Shown in pieces: positions 53,778 through 61,669 of a stretch of 64,000 nt of DNA. Each line of letters opens with the position of its first letter. The stretch's first letter is position 1. Source of the DNA: Mariniflexile fucanivorans (GTDB taxonomy: Bacteria; Bacteroidota; Bacteroidia; Flavobacteriales; Flavobacteriaceae); contig NZ_SLUP01000005.1 in assembly GCF_004341235.1 (NCBI RefSeq), positions 124,001 through 188,000 of the forward strand. Reading direction: 5' to 3'. The notes below the pieces were generated by a model that saw only the letters and a program-made list of their open reading frames with translations, ran no database searches and had not been told where the DNA came from. Made by a program: the position numbers and the translations under genes.

Positions 53778-54830
53778 CTAGATACCTAATATCTTTTTTA
53801 AATAATTTTCATCTGGTTTTGCCCCTGCAAAATCATCAAAACTACGTTCTGCAGCTTCAATAATATAACTTTGAATAAATGGTGCACCTTCTCGAGCGCC
53901 TTGAGCAGACGATTTTATACAACATTCCCATTCCATAACTGCCCAAACATCACACCCATAAGTGGTTAGTTTAGAAAATATTCCTGAGAAATCTACTTGT
54001 CCGTCACCTAAAGATCTGAATCTTCCAGCACGATCTTTCCAATCGGAATACCCACCGTAAACACCTTGTTTTCCTGACGGATTAAACTCGGCATCTTTCA
54101 CATGAAATGCTTTAATACGTTCGTGGTAATAATCTATAAACGTTAAATAATCCAACTGTTGAAGCACAAAATGACTTGGGTCGTATAAAATATTAGCACG
54201 TTTATGGTTTCCTGTGGCTTCTAAAAAACGTTCAAAAGAAGTGCCATCGTGTAAATCTTCACCTGGATGCAATTCATAACAAATATCCACTCCATGTTCA
54301 TCAAAATGATTCAAAATTGGCAACCAACGTTTCGCTAATTCTTCAAAACCCATTTCCACTAAACCTTGCGGACGCTGAGGCCACGGATACATGGTGTGCC
54401 ATAATAAAGCACCTGAAAATGATGCGTGTGATTTTAAACCCAATCTACCACTTGCAGTTCCAGATTTTATAACAAAATCGATAGCCCATTCGGTTCTTGC
54501 CTTTGGGTTTCCTTTTACTTTATCTGGCGCAAAACCATCAAACAAGGTATCGTAAGCTGGATTAACAGCAACTAATTGCCCTTGCAAATGTGTTGAAAGT
54601 TCGGTGATTTCTAAACCGTATGAATTTACTTTTCCTTTTATTTCATCGCAATAAATTTGACTTTCTGCAGCTTTTTCAATATCGATTAATCCAGATTCCC
54701 ATGTGGGAATTTGAATGCCTTTATAACCTAAATCGGCAGCCCATTTACATAAATTATCTAACGTATTAAATGGTGCTTCGCTTCCTGCAAATTGCGCTAA
54801 AAAAATGGCTGGTCCTTTGATTGTTTTCAT
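53778..54830 (-). CDS. Sugar phosphate isomerase/epimerase-like (xylose isomerase-like TIM barrel)
   Basis: 350 residues. AP-endonuclease-2/xylose-isomerase-like barrel: DNLCKWAADLGYKGIQIPTWESGLIDIEKA, DICYELHPGEDLHDGTSFERFLEATG, RANILYDPSHFVLQQLDYL, IKAFHVKDAEFNPSG, SLGDGQVDFSGIF and VMEWECCIK. The E...D-H...H...E pattern of metal ligands is preserved. Partner of the next oxidoreductase; the substrate is probably an oxidised or keto-sugar, by context. Confidence 0.88.
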   Translation of the reverse strand: MKTIKGPAIFLAQFAGSEAPFNTLDNLCKWAADLGYKGIQIPTWESGLIDIEKAAESQIYCDEIKGKVNSYGLEITELSTHLQGQLVAVNPAYDTLFDGFAPDKVKGNPKARTEWAIDFVIKSGTASGRLGLKSHASFSGALLWHTMYPWPQRPQGLVEMGFEELAKRWLPILNHFDEHGVDICYELHPGEDLHDGTSFERFLEATGNHKRANILYDPSHFVLQQLDYLTFIDYYHERIKAFHVKDAEFNPSGKQGVYGGYSDWKDRAGRFRSLGDGQVDFSGIFSKLTTYGCDVWAVMEWECCIKSSAQGAREGAPFIQSYIIEAAERSFDDFAGAKPDENYLKKILGI

Positions 54831-54844
54831 ATCTATATTCTAAA

Positions 54845-54877
54845 AGCCCCACCTAACCTCCCCAAAGGGGAGGAACT
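54845..54877. repeat. Family A palindromic repeat before the isomerase
   Basis: CCCCACCTAACCTCCCCAAA followed by GGGGAGGAAC, in the gap between the oxidoreductase and isomerase genes. Confidence 0.8.
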
Positions 54878-54894
54878 GAGACGTATTAATTATT

Positions 54895-56040
54895 TTAAAT
54901 TTTTGTCCAAGCTGTATTATTTTTGTCGCTTTCAACGGCTGCATAAATAAATTTCATACCTCTAATACCATCTTCAATGGTTGGGTAATCTGGTTTCTTT
55001 ATGGTTTCTCCCGTATTAAAAGCTAAAATATGTTTGGCGAAATTTTTATAAATAGTGGCAAAAGCTTCCAAATAGCCTTCTGGATGCCCCGATGGAATTC
55101 TTGAAACTTCTAAAGCTTCAGCATGCAACCCGTTTCCATTTGGGGTGTATATTTTTTTAGGTTCCTCTAACCAACGTGTGATTAATTCATTCGGGTTTTC
55201 TTGATGCCATTCCAAGCTTCCTTTTTCCCCATAAACCCTCACAGATAAATTATTTTCTTCACCTAAAGCAATCTGTGAAATGGAAATACTTCCTTTGGCA
55301 CCATTTTCCATACGGATTAGCATGTTGCCATCATCATCTAAAACGCGACCTTCTCCAAAAACACCTAAATCGGCAGCTATTTCCTCAATTTTTAATCCTG
55401 TAATATATTCTATTAAATTTTCGGCATGCGTACCAATATCACCTAAAGCGCCACCAATTCCCGATCTTTTTGGATCTGTTCTCCATGCCGCTTGTTTTTG
55501 CCCTGTTTTCTCTAAAGAAGTGGACAACCAACCTTGAAGATACTGCGCTTGAATTTTTCTAATTTTACCCAACTCGCCTTTTGCAATCATAGCTTTCGCT
55601 TGTTTTACCATAGAATTACCCGTGTAATTATGCGTAAGTGCAAATAATTTACCACTATTTTTTATAACGGTTTCAAGTTCGGTAGCTTCTTCAAGTGTAA
55701 GCGTTACTGGTTTATCGCAAATAACATGGAAGCCATTTTCTAGCGCCATTTTTGCAGGCGGAAAGTGCATGTGGTTAGGTGTTACAATCGCAACAAAATC
55801 CATTCTTACATCTTCTGGCAACTCTTGTTCTTTATGAATCATGTCTTCAAATGTTTTATAACATCTGCTTTCATTTAAATTAAGGTCTTTTCCGGATGCT
55901 ATAGATTTTTCTTCAGTACTACTGAAAGCACCACATACTAATTCTATCATACCATCAATGGCAGCTGCTTTTCGGTGTACATCTCCAATAAATGAACCGA
56001 TGCCACCACCGACCATTCCCATTCTTAATTTTCTAGCCAT
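54895..56040 (-). CDS. Gfo/Idh/MocA-family oxidoreductase
   Basis: 381 residues. N-terminal Rossmann motif MGMVGGGIGSFIGDVHRKAA (about 7-26), VTPNHMHFPPAKMALENGFHVICDKPVTLTLEEA (the EKP-like DKP motif), and the catalytic-loop WRTDPKRSGIGGALGDIGTHAENLIEYITG with a conserved D...H. It uses NAD(P) to oxidise or reduce sugars. No signal peptide, so cytoplasmic. 8 bases from the MFS gene; coupled. Confidence 0.9.
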   Translation of the reverse strand: MARKLRMGMVGGGIGSFIGDVHRKAAAIDGMIELVCGAFSSTEEKSIASGKDLNLNESRCYKTFEDMIHKEQELPEDVRMDFVAIVTPNHMHFPPAKMALENGFHVICDKPVTLTLEEATELETVIKNSGKLFALTHNYTGNSMVKQAKAMIAKGELGKIRKIQAQYLQGWLSTSLEKTGQKQAAWRTDPKRSGIGGALGDIGTHAENLIEYITGLKIEEIAADLGVFGEGRVLDDDGNMLIRMENGAKGSISISQIALGEENNLSVRVYGEKGSLEWHQENPNELITRWLEEPKKIYTPNGNGLHAEALEVSRIPSGHPEGYLEAFATIYKNFAKHILAFNTGETIKKPDYPTIEDGIRGMKFIYAAVESDKNNTAWTKI

Positions 56041-56047
56041 AATAAAT

Positions 56048-57226
56048 TTATACGTGTTCTTTATTTAAAGATTTATTTTTCTTCATATATATGTTTAATC
56101 CTAAAAACGCCACAATAAGAATGGCAGGTAAAATAGACATGGTTCGTAATGCTTCGCCAGCACTTGCATTATCCATTAAATTCCCCATAATTGGTAATAC
56201 TATAGATACTGAAAACATGCCTGCGCCACCCATAATTGAAAGCCCTAACGCCCCTGTTTCTGGTAAATATTCTGCGACAAACCCCAACATGGTTGGCCAA
56301 AAGAAGGTGACTCCAACAGCGAATACCGCAGCTGCGACAAATATCATTCCACCACTTGTAACCGTAAGTAACCACAATCCTATAAAAGTGAAGATTGCTG
56401 AATATAATAACATGCCAGATGGTTTTAATTTATGCACTACTTGACCAGCAAACAATCTGCCTAAAGCCATAATACCATTTATAAAAGCAAGCACTAATAA
56501 AGGTGCTTCGACGGATGTTTTTAAAAGCGATTCAATACGTTGTGTAGTACCAAGCTCTGAAGCCGCTGTTAACAGCATACAGAAAACCATAAACAGAAAC
56601 AAGGGTTTGAAAACACTTGAAAACATGGTTTTATTACTTACCCCTAACTGAACACGCTCGGTTACTGGCATTTTTTGTCCGAAAAACAAAACCGCATAAA
56701 GCACTAATGGTACAAACAAGGTTGCTACCATAACTTGCCAACTTAAGCCCATAAGATCCATAACAAGCCAACCAACTAAAGCGCCAATAACGATCCCACC
56801 AGGAAACCATACATGGAACCTGTTAAGCATTTTTGTTTTTTCGGTGGTGTACATGGATGCAATCATTGGGTTTAATGCAGCTTCTACCATACCGTTTCCT
56901 ACACCTACAAATAAAGTTGCTATAAATAGCGACGTCATGGAATCTGCCATAAGCGTTAACACAATACCAATGGCGTGTGTAACGAATGCCATCCACGTGA
57001 TTTTCTTAATTCCTAACAAATCCACTAAAGGCCCACCAATAATCATGGCGATTGTAAACCCAAAAAACGCAGGAGCAAAAGCATAACCTAATTGCTCTAA
57101 AGTTAAACCGATACCTTCCGGTCCGAAAACGGTTTCTAATCTTGCCCGTATGGCAAAAGTCATGGCTGTTGTAATTAATGCGAGACAACTGGCTAGGAAA
57201 AGTCGGTTTTTGTTAATGTTCTCCAT
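56048..57226 (-). CDS. MFS sugar transporter (FHS-like)
   Basis: 392 residues, about 12 membrane segments. The N-terminal half (ITTAMTFAIRARLETVFGPEGIGLTLEQLGYAFAPAFFGFTIAMIIGGPLVDLLGIKK) and FVGVGNGMVEAALNPMIASMY are like FHS sugar:proton symporters. First gene of the operon with oxidoreductase, isomerase and ThuA, so it should bring their substrate (a sugar or its oxidised form) across the inner membrane. Exact substrate unknown. Confidence 0.86.
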   Translation of the reverse strand: MENINKNRLFLASCLALITTAMTFAIRARLETVFGPEGIGLTLEQLGYAFAPAFFGFTIAMIIGGPLVDLLGIKKITWMAFVTHAIGIVLTLMADSMTSLFIATLFVGVGNGMVEAALNPMIASMYTTEKTKMLNRFHVWFPGGIVIGALVGWLVMDLMGLSWQVMVATLFVPLVLYAVLFFGQKMPVTERVQLGVSNKTMFSSVFKPLFLFMVFCMLLTAASELGTTQRIESLLKTSVEAPLLVLAFINGIMALGRLFAGQVVHKLKPSGMLLYSAIFTFIGLWLLTVTSGGMIFVAAAVFAVGVTFFWPTMLGFVAEYLPETGALGLSIMGGAGMFSVSIVLPIMGNLMDNASAGEALRTMSILPAILIVAFLGLNIYMKKNKSLNKEHV

Positions 57227-57458
57227 TTTTTAAATGATTCAGTTTAGTGGTTTAATTTTAGAGTTATATCCTTTTACGAACTATATTCTCATGGTATAAA
57301 AAAAATATTTCTCACGAAATCAAGTTTCATAATTTGTGAATGACACAATTTATAATATTGAAACATTAGAATCATGATAACATTGTGAAAATAAGGTATT
57401 AGAATAAAAAACCCGTTTATTTTTATTCAGTGAAAAATATCAAACAAAAAAAAATACG
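57227..57458. other. Intergenic region between AraC regulator and MFS operon
   Basis: 232 AT-rich bases hold the leader of the MFS operon and the 3' end of the AraC gene. Around 57310-57355 the words TCACGAAATC, AATTTGTGAATGACACAATTT and ATTGTGAAA form partial repeats (TTGTGA/TCACAA types) that could be regulator sites. No clear promoter found. Confidence 0.4.
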
Positions 57459-58490
57459 CTAAACCAATTCCAAATTAGCCACTTCACACTTCATTCTATA
57501 TTCGTTAGGCGAACATTTTTCATGTTTTTTAAAAACAGTTGCAAAATATTGACTAGATGCAAAACCACACATATAGGCTACATCGGCAATGGTTAAGTTG
57601 TTATTACTTTGAAATATTTTTTTAGACATATCCAAACGCTTCATAGTTAAATAACGCATGGGTGTTAAGTTTGTAATTTGCTTACAATGGTATGTAAATC
57701 GTGTTAATCCCACACCAGCAGATTGTGCCATGAGTTCAATGGTCCATTGCTCTGATAAATTCTTTTCAAGTTCTTTTAAAAAATATTGAACACTTCTGGA
57801 ACTATCCGTTAATGATTCATTCAATACTATATCATTCGTATCGAGCAAATCAAGTAAATTTACAAGTAAATAATTAATAAGGATTCTTATTTTAGAAGCA
57901 CTACTGCCATTTTCGTCTGTATTAATCGCTTTATTAAGTTGAGAAAAACAATCTTTTATACTTTGATTTGTTTTTAAAATAGATTTTTCATTTTGTCTTA
58001 AAATGGTGGTTAGCCTTGATAAATCTTGTGGTGTTAAGGTTATCCAATCGGGCCAAACCCAATCTTGATGTGGCCTCCGCACACCCAAATCTATAATTAC
58101 CCAATAAAATTTTCCCATGCCAATATGCGGGTTTCCCACTTTATGCGCTTCCCAAGGTCGGGTAATGGTAAGATGATTTGGTGTAAGCAACACTTCTTTA
58201 CCTTCCTGCGCGTAAGGCATGCTGCCAGATTCTAAAAAATGAAATTCTATACCTTCATTTCTATGCCAATCCAAACCCCAATCTTGAGATTCATTAGCAT
58301 CCCAGTACCCCAAGCTATTCAAACCCAATGTGTTTTCATCTAATCTATCACCAGGATAGGTATGTCTTGCAAGTGCTTTGAACTTTATTTTTTTTCGTTT
58401 GAAAGCGTCCGTTAATGGCAAACAAGTATCGGCATGATAGACAACGCCATCCGCTTTATAAGGTTCAATCTTTTTTTTGTTTGCTTTCAC
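57459..58490 (-). CDS. AraC-family transcriptional regulator
   Basis: 343 residues. N-terminal cupin-like sugar sensor (about 40-150; EGIEFHFLESGSMPYAQEGKEVLLTPNHLTITRPWEAHKVGNPHIGMGKFYWVIIDLG) and C-terminal double helix-turn-helix (about 240-335; WTIELMAQSAGVGLTRFTYHCKQITNLTPMRYLTMKRLDMSKK ... IADVAYMCGFASSQYFATVFKKHEKCSPNEYR). The start is a GTG at 58488-58490; a TGA lies just before it in frame, and no ATG follows for 80 codons. Likely controls the divergent TonB receptor and the MFS operon. Confidence 0.92.
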   Translation of the reverse strand: MKANKKKIEPYKADGVVYHADTCLPLTDAFKRKKIKFKALARHTYPGDRLDENTLGLNSLGYWDANESQDWGLDWHRNEGIEFHFLESGSMPYAQEGKEVLLTPNHLTITRPWEAHKVGNPHIGMGKFYWVIIDLGVRRPHQDWVWPDWITLTPQDLSRLTTILRQNEKSILKTNQSIKDCFSQLNKAINTDENGSSASKIRILINYLLVNLLDLLDTNDIVLNESLTDSSRSVQYFLKELEKNLSEQWTIELMAQSAGVGLTRFTYHCKQITNLTPMRYLTMKRLDMSKKIFQSNNNLTIADVAYMCGFASSQYFATVFKKHEKCSPNEYRMKCEVANLELV

Positions 58491-58491
58491 T

Positions 58492-58517
58492 CAAAGTGTT
58501 TGAATAATTTCACTTTG
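58492..58517. promoter_or_regulatory. Candidate operator next to the AraC-type gene
   Basis: CAAAGTG (58492-58498), 12 bases, CACTTTG (58511-58517): a perfect dyad with its centres 19 bases apart, starting 2 bases from the GTG start codon. A regulator bound here would block its own expression. Confidence 0.4.
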
Positions 58518-58743
58518 CAAAATACAATTTTTTTACATTTAAAAATATCAGTAAAATCATGATTCATCAAACGATTATTATTACAAAGAGCCTTAGAAAC
58601 CAATTAGTTTCTTTTCAGAATAACAACGTTTTAGATAGAAAAATTAGAAAACACATCCATTTACTCAAAATTTTATAAAATTTGAAACACTTGTTTAAAC
58701 GCTTTCAGTGATTTTATATAAACAGGAATGATGATATATTTTT

Positions 58744-58751
58744 TAAATTTG
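58744..58751 (+). promoter_or_regulatory. -7 promoter element of the TonB receptor gene
   Basis: TAAATTTG fits TAnnTTTG. It lies downstream of the far ATG at 58728 and 37 bases before the ATG at 58788, which supports the second as the true start. Confidence 0.5.
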
Positions 58752-58787
58752 CATTCATTTTATAAAACACAAAAATCATCCCTATTT

Positions 58788-61604
58788 ATGATCAAAATTA
58801 AGTATATCATTACCTTATTGATAATAGCCTCCACGGTTTCTATCTTTGCTCAAACATCCATTAGCGGAACAATTAAAGACAGTAACAACAAACCCATTGA
58901 AGGTGCTACTGTTGTTTTAAACACAACTTCTCATTTATATGGAACCACAAATATGGATGGATATTTCAATATTAATAATGTGCCAACGGGTAATTATAAT
59001 CTGATTATTTCTCATTTAGGATATAAAACCATTGAAACTTCCATTGAAGTTAATGCAAACAATAAAACGTTTTCATATACTTTACAAACCGATTTGCTAA
59101 ACCTACACACGGTAGTTGTAACCGGTACTTTTAACCCTAGAACTCACATAGAGTCTAACACTTCTGTTAGCACCCTTACAGCCAAAGACATTCAACAAGT
59201 TTATCCGCAAGGAACTGCCAATTTACTTCAAAATATACCTGGCACTTTTGCTGATGCTTCTGCGGGCGAGGTATTCACCAAAGTTTACACCCGAGGTATT
59301 TCGGCTGCTGCCGAAGACGATTTGGGTTGGTATTATGTATCATTACAAGAAGATGGTTTGCCTGTTAGTTTAGTGCAACACTCTTATTATGGATCGGATC
59401 TTTTTCATCGTACCGATTTAACAACTTCAAAAGTAGAAGCATTACGAGGCGGAAGCGCTTCCATTACGGCGATGAATGCCCCTGGTGGTGTTTATAATTT
59501 TATTTCTAGGAATTACACTGAAGACCTAAGTGGTGAAATACAATTACAAAGTGGGATTCAAGGAGAAGGCAACCCATTATATAGAGTAGATGGTGTTTTA
59601 GGTGGCGCTTTGGGAAACGACTGGTTTTTTAATGCTGGCGGACACTACAGACTTGATGAGGGTGCTAGAAATACAGATTTTACTTTTAGTAAAGGGGGAC
59701 AGTTTAAATTCAACGTTATTAAAGAAAACTCTAGTGGTTATTTAAAACTTTACGGAAAATATTTAAACGATTACACAAACCGATATAACGGCCTTGCAGC
59801 TACAGATTGGAATAACCCAAAAGCGGCTTTTGGTCTGGATTTCAACTCTACCGCTTTAATGATGCCAGAATTTCATGCTAATATTCCTGATGGTAGAAAT
59901 TTAAATAACACCAACAGCTTTGATCCATCGCAAGGAGTTCATGCTAAAGATTTAGCTTTTGGTTTTGATGTTTTTCAGAATTTAGGAAACAGCTGGTCTT
60001 TTAAAAACAACATGAAGTTTTCTTCAAAAAGTGCCAATTGGCAAACCTCTATAAGTAATGCTTTTGTATCTATTAGCGACCCTACAGTTTATGCTTTAGT
60101 TAGTTATCAAAACCCTTTTCCTGCTGGACAAATTGTATTTCGTGATGCAAATTCAGGAAATGAGTTAGCTAGAATTGATAATACTGGTGTTACAAGCGGT
60201 GAACCATCTGAATATTTAACCGCTGGCACACTCCCTAACGATGCTGTTATGGGTACCTCAACATGGTATAAGGATAATGATGCCGATGAATTTATGCAAC
60301 AATTTACCCTTAGGAAAGAATGGGAAAACCATGATTTAAATTTTGGATTGGCTTCTGGTTTTTCAGATACTTCGGTATTTACACAAGGTAGTTTTGCTTT
60401 TTCAACCTATGAAAACAACCCTAGAATACTACAAGTTACTTTAGAGAATCCTGGGGAGCCTGTTATGGCTTTATCTGATGCTTATGGTGTGAGTAATTAT
60501 GGTGCGTTGTTTTTTACCAATAGTAGAGCTAACATTACGCAATTAGCCACTTTTGCAAACGACCGCTGGAAACTTTCAGACAATATTCAACTTGATTTAG
60601 GTGTGCGTTTTGAAACCATTAAACACAAAGGAAGCAACGATCGATTTGCGCCATTCACGCAATCTGGTGGTTTAGATGGTGATGAAAACACTGCTTACGA
60701 TAATAACATTTTACAGCCTACTGGCGAGCAAGATGCTTTTAACTACACCTATAATTATGTTTCCTATTCTACGGGAATTAATTATAAAATAACAGATGAT
60801 GCTGCTTTGTTTGGACGTTTTTCAAAAGGACATAAAGCTCCAGAACTGAATTATTATTTCAACAATTTCGCGAACGTTCCTATCAACAAAAAAGGAGAAG
60901 TACAGGATATTAATCAGGTTGAATTAGGATTAAAATCTAATTTAAAAGACTTTTCATTCGCAACCACTTTATTTTGGAGTGAACTTAAAAATATTGGCGT
61001 TACTAATTTTGAATTTGATGAAGATACCAGTAGCATCTTCTATACACCCATTCAATTTAACACATCAAGAACTATTGGGTTAGAATGGGAAAGTGTATAT
61101 ACACCTTTAGAATATTTTGCTTTCCGATTTAATGGGGTTATTCAAAATCCGAAAGCTACTAAATGGTTTATTTACGATGCCGCTGACAGTGTAGATACGA
61201 GTGATGATAGCACCACAGATTATTCAGGAAACACCCTACCCTCCAACCCTAAATTAATGTTTAATGTAGTTGCTGAATACAATAAAAACAAAACAGCTTC
61301 TTTTATAAAATGGCGTTATATGGGCAAACGTGAAGGCAATGTTGCCAATGCGTTTCAATTGGCTGCTTATAGTGTTTTTGATGCAGGCATTGGATATAAA
61401 ATAAATAGTCATTTATCTGCCAATATATTAGCTACCAATCTTCTAAACTCTGATGGATTAGCAAATTTTTATGGCGCTAACACTTTTGCAGCGAATGCTA
61501 ATGGAGCAACTTCTGAATTTATCGAAGCAAATCCTGATGCTAGTTTTGTTGTGGTGCCTATTTTACCAAGAGCGATACTTTTACAGTTAAATTATAAGAT
61601 TTAA
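58788..61604 (+). CDS. TonB-dependent outer-membrane receptor with CarboxypepD_reg-like domain
   Basis: 938 residues from the ATG at 58788; an earlier ATG at 58728 adds 20 residues before the signal peptide. Signal peptide 1-22 (IITLLIIASTVSIFAQ), CarboxypepD_reg-like domain (about 23-110; ISGTIKDSNNKPIEGATVVL ... NVPTGNYNLIISHLGYKT), plug (about 115-235; VVVTGTFNPRTHIESNTSVSTLTAKDIQQVYPQGTANLLQNIPG ... VEALRGGSASITAMNAPGGVYNFIS), then a 22-strand barrel ending LPRAILLQLNYKI. No SusD partner follows. Probably imports the sugar or glycoside used by the neighbouring operon. Confidence 0.92.
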   Translation: MIKIKYIITLLIIASTVSIFAQTSISGTIKDSNNKPIEGATVVLNTTSHLYGTTNMDGYFNINNVPTGNYNLIISHLGYKTIETSIEVNANNKTFSYTLQTDLLNLHTVVVTGTFNPRTHIESNTSVSTLTAKDIQQVYPQGTANLLQNIPGTFADASAGEVFTKVYTRGISAAAEDDLGWYYVSLQEDGLPVSLVQHSYYGSDLFHRTDLTTSKVEALRGGSASITAMNAPGGVYNFISRNYTEDLSGEIQLQSGIQGEGNPLYRVDGVLGGALGNDWFFNAGGHYRLDEGARNTDFTFSKGGQFKFNVIKENSSGYLKLYGKYLNDYTNRYNGLAATDWNNPKAAFGLDFNSTALMMPEFHANIPDGRNLNNTNSFDPSQGVHAKDLAFGFDVFQNLGNSWSFKNNMKFSSKSANWQTSISNAFVSISDPTVYALVSYQNPFPAGQIVFRDANSGNELARIDNTGVTSGEPSEYLTAGTLPNDAVMGTSTWYKDNDADEFMQQFTLRKEWENHDLNFGLASGFSDTSVFTQGSFAFSTYENNPRILQVTLENPGEPVMALSDAYGVSNYGALFFTNSRANITQLATFANDRWKLSDNIQLDLGVRFETIKHKGSNDRFAPFTQSGGLDGDENTAYDNNILQPTGEQDAFNYTYNYVSYSTGINYKITDDAALFGRFSKGHKAPELNYYFNNFANVPINKKGEVQDINQVELGLKSNLKDFSFATTLFWSELKNIGVTNFEFDEDTSSIFYTPIQFNTSRTIGLEWESVYTPLEYFAFRFNGVIQNPKATKWFIYDAADSVDTSDDSTTDYSGNTLPSNPKLMFNVVAEYNKNKTASFIKWRYMGKREGNVANAFQLAAYSVFDAGIGYKINSHLSANILATNLLNSDGLANFYGANTFAANANGATSEFIEANPDASFVVVPILPRAILLQLNYKI

Positions 61605-61615
61605 AACCATCGCAT

Positions 61616-61645
61616 AAAAAAGTTGGATTCTCATCCAACTTTTTT
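61616..61645. terminator. Bidirectional terminator
   Basis: AAAAAAGTTGGA (61616-61627) with TCCAACTTTTTT (61634-61645), six-base loop, perfect 12-bp stem, between convergent genes. Confidence 0.9.
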
Positions 61646-61669
61646 ATTTACTTAAACTTTTTGAAAATG

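Larger units (their letters stand above)
58491..58787. other. Divergent control region between AraC gene and TonB receptor
   Basis: 297 bases with the 7-bp inverted repeat next to the AraC start, an AT-rich middle, and the TonB receptor promoter. No further gene seen. Confidence 0.55.

Noticed and set aside
20107-54877. Family A repeats as a CRISPR array
   Set aside because: Copies are kilobases apart, in both orientations and self-complementary, with no regular spacers and no cas genes.
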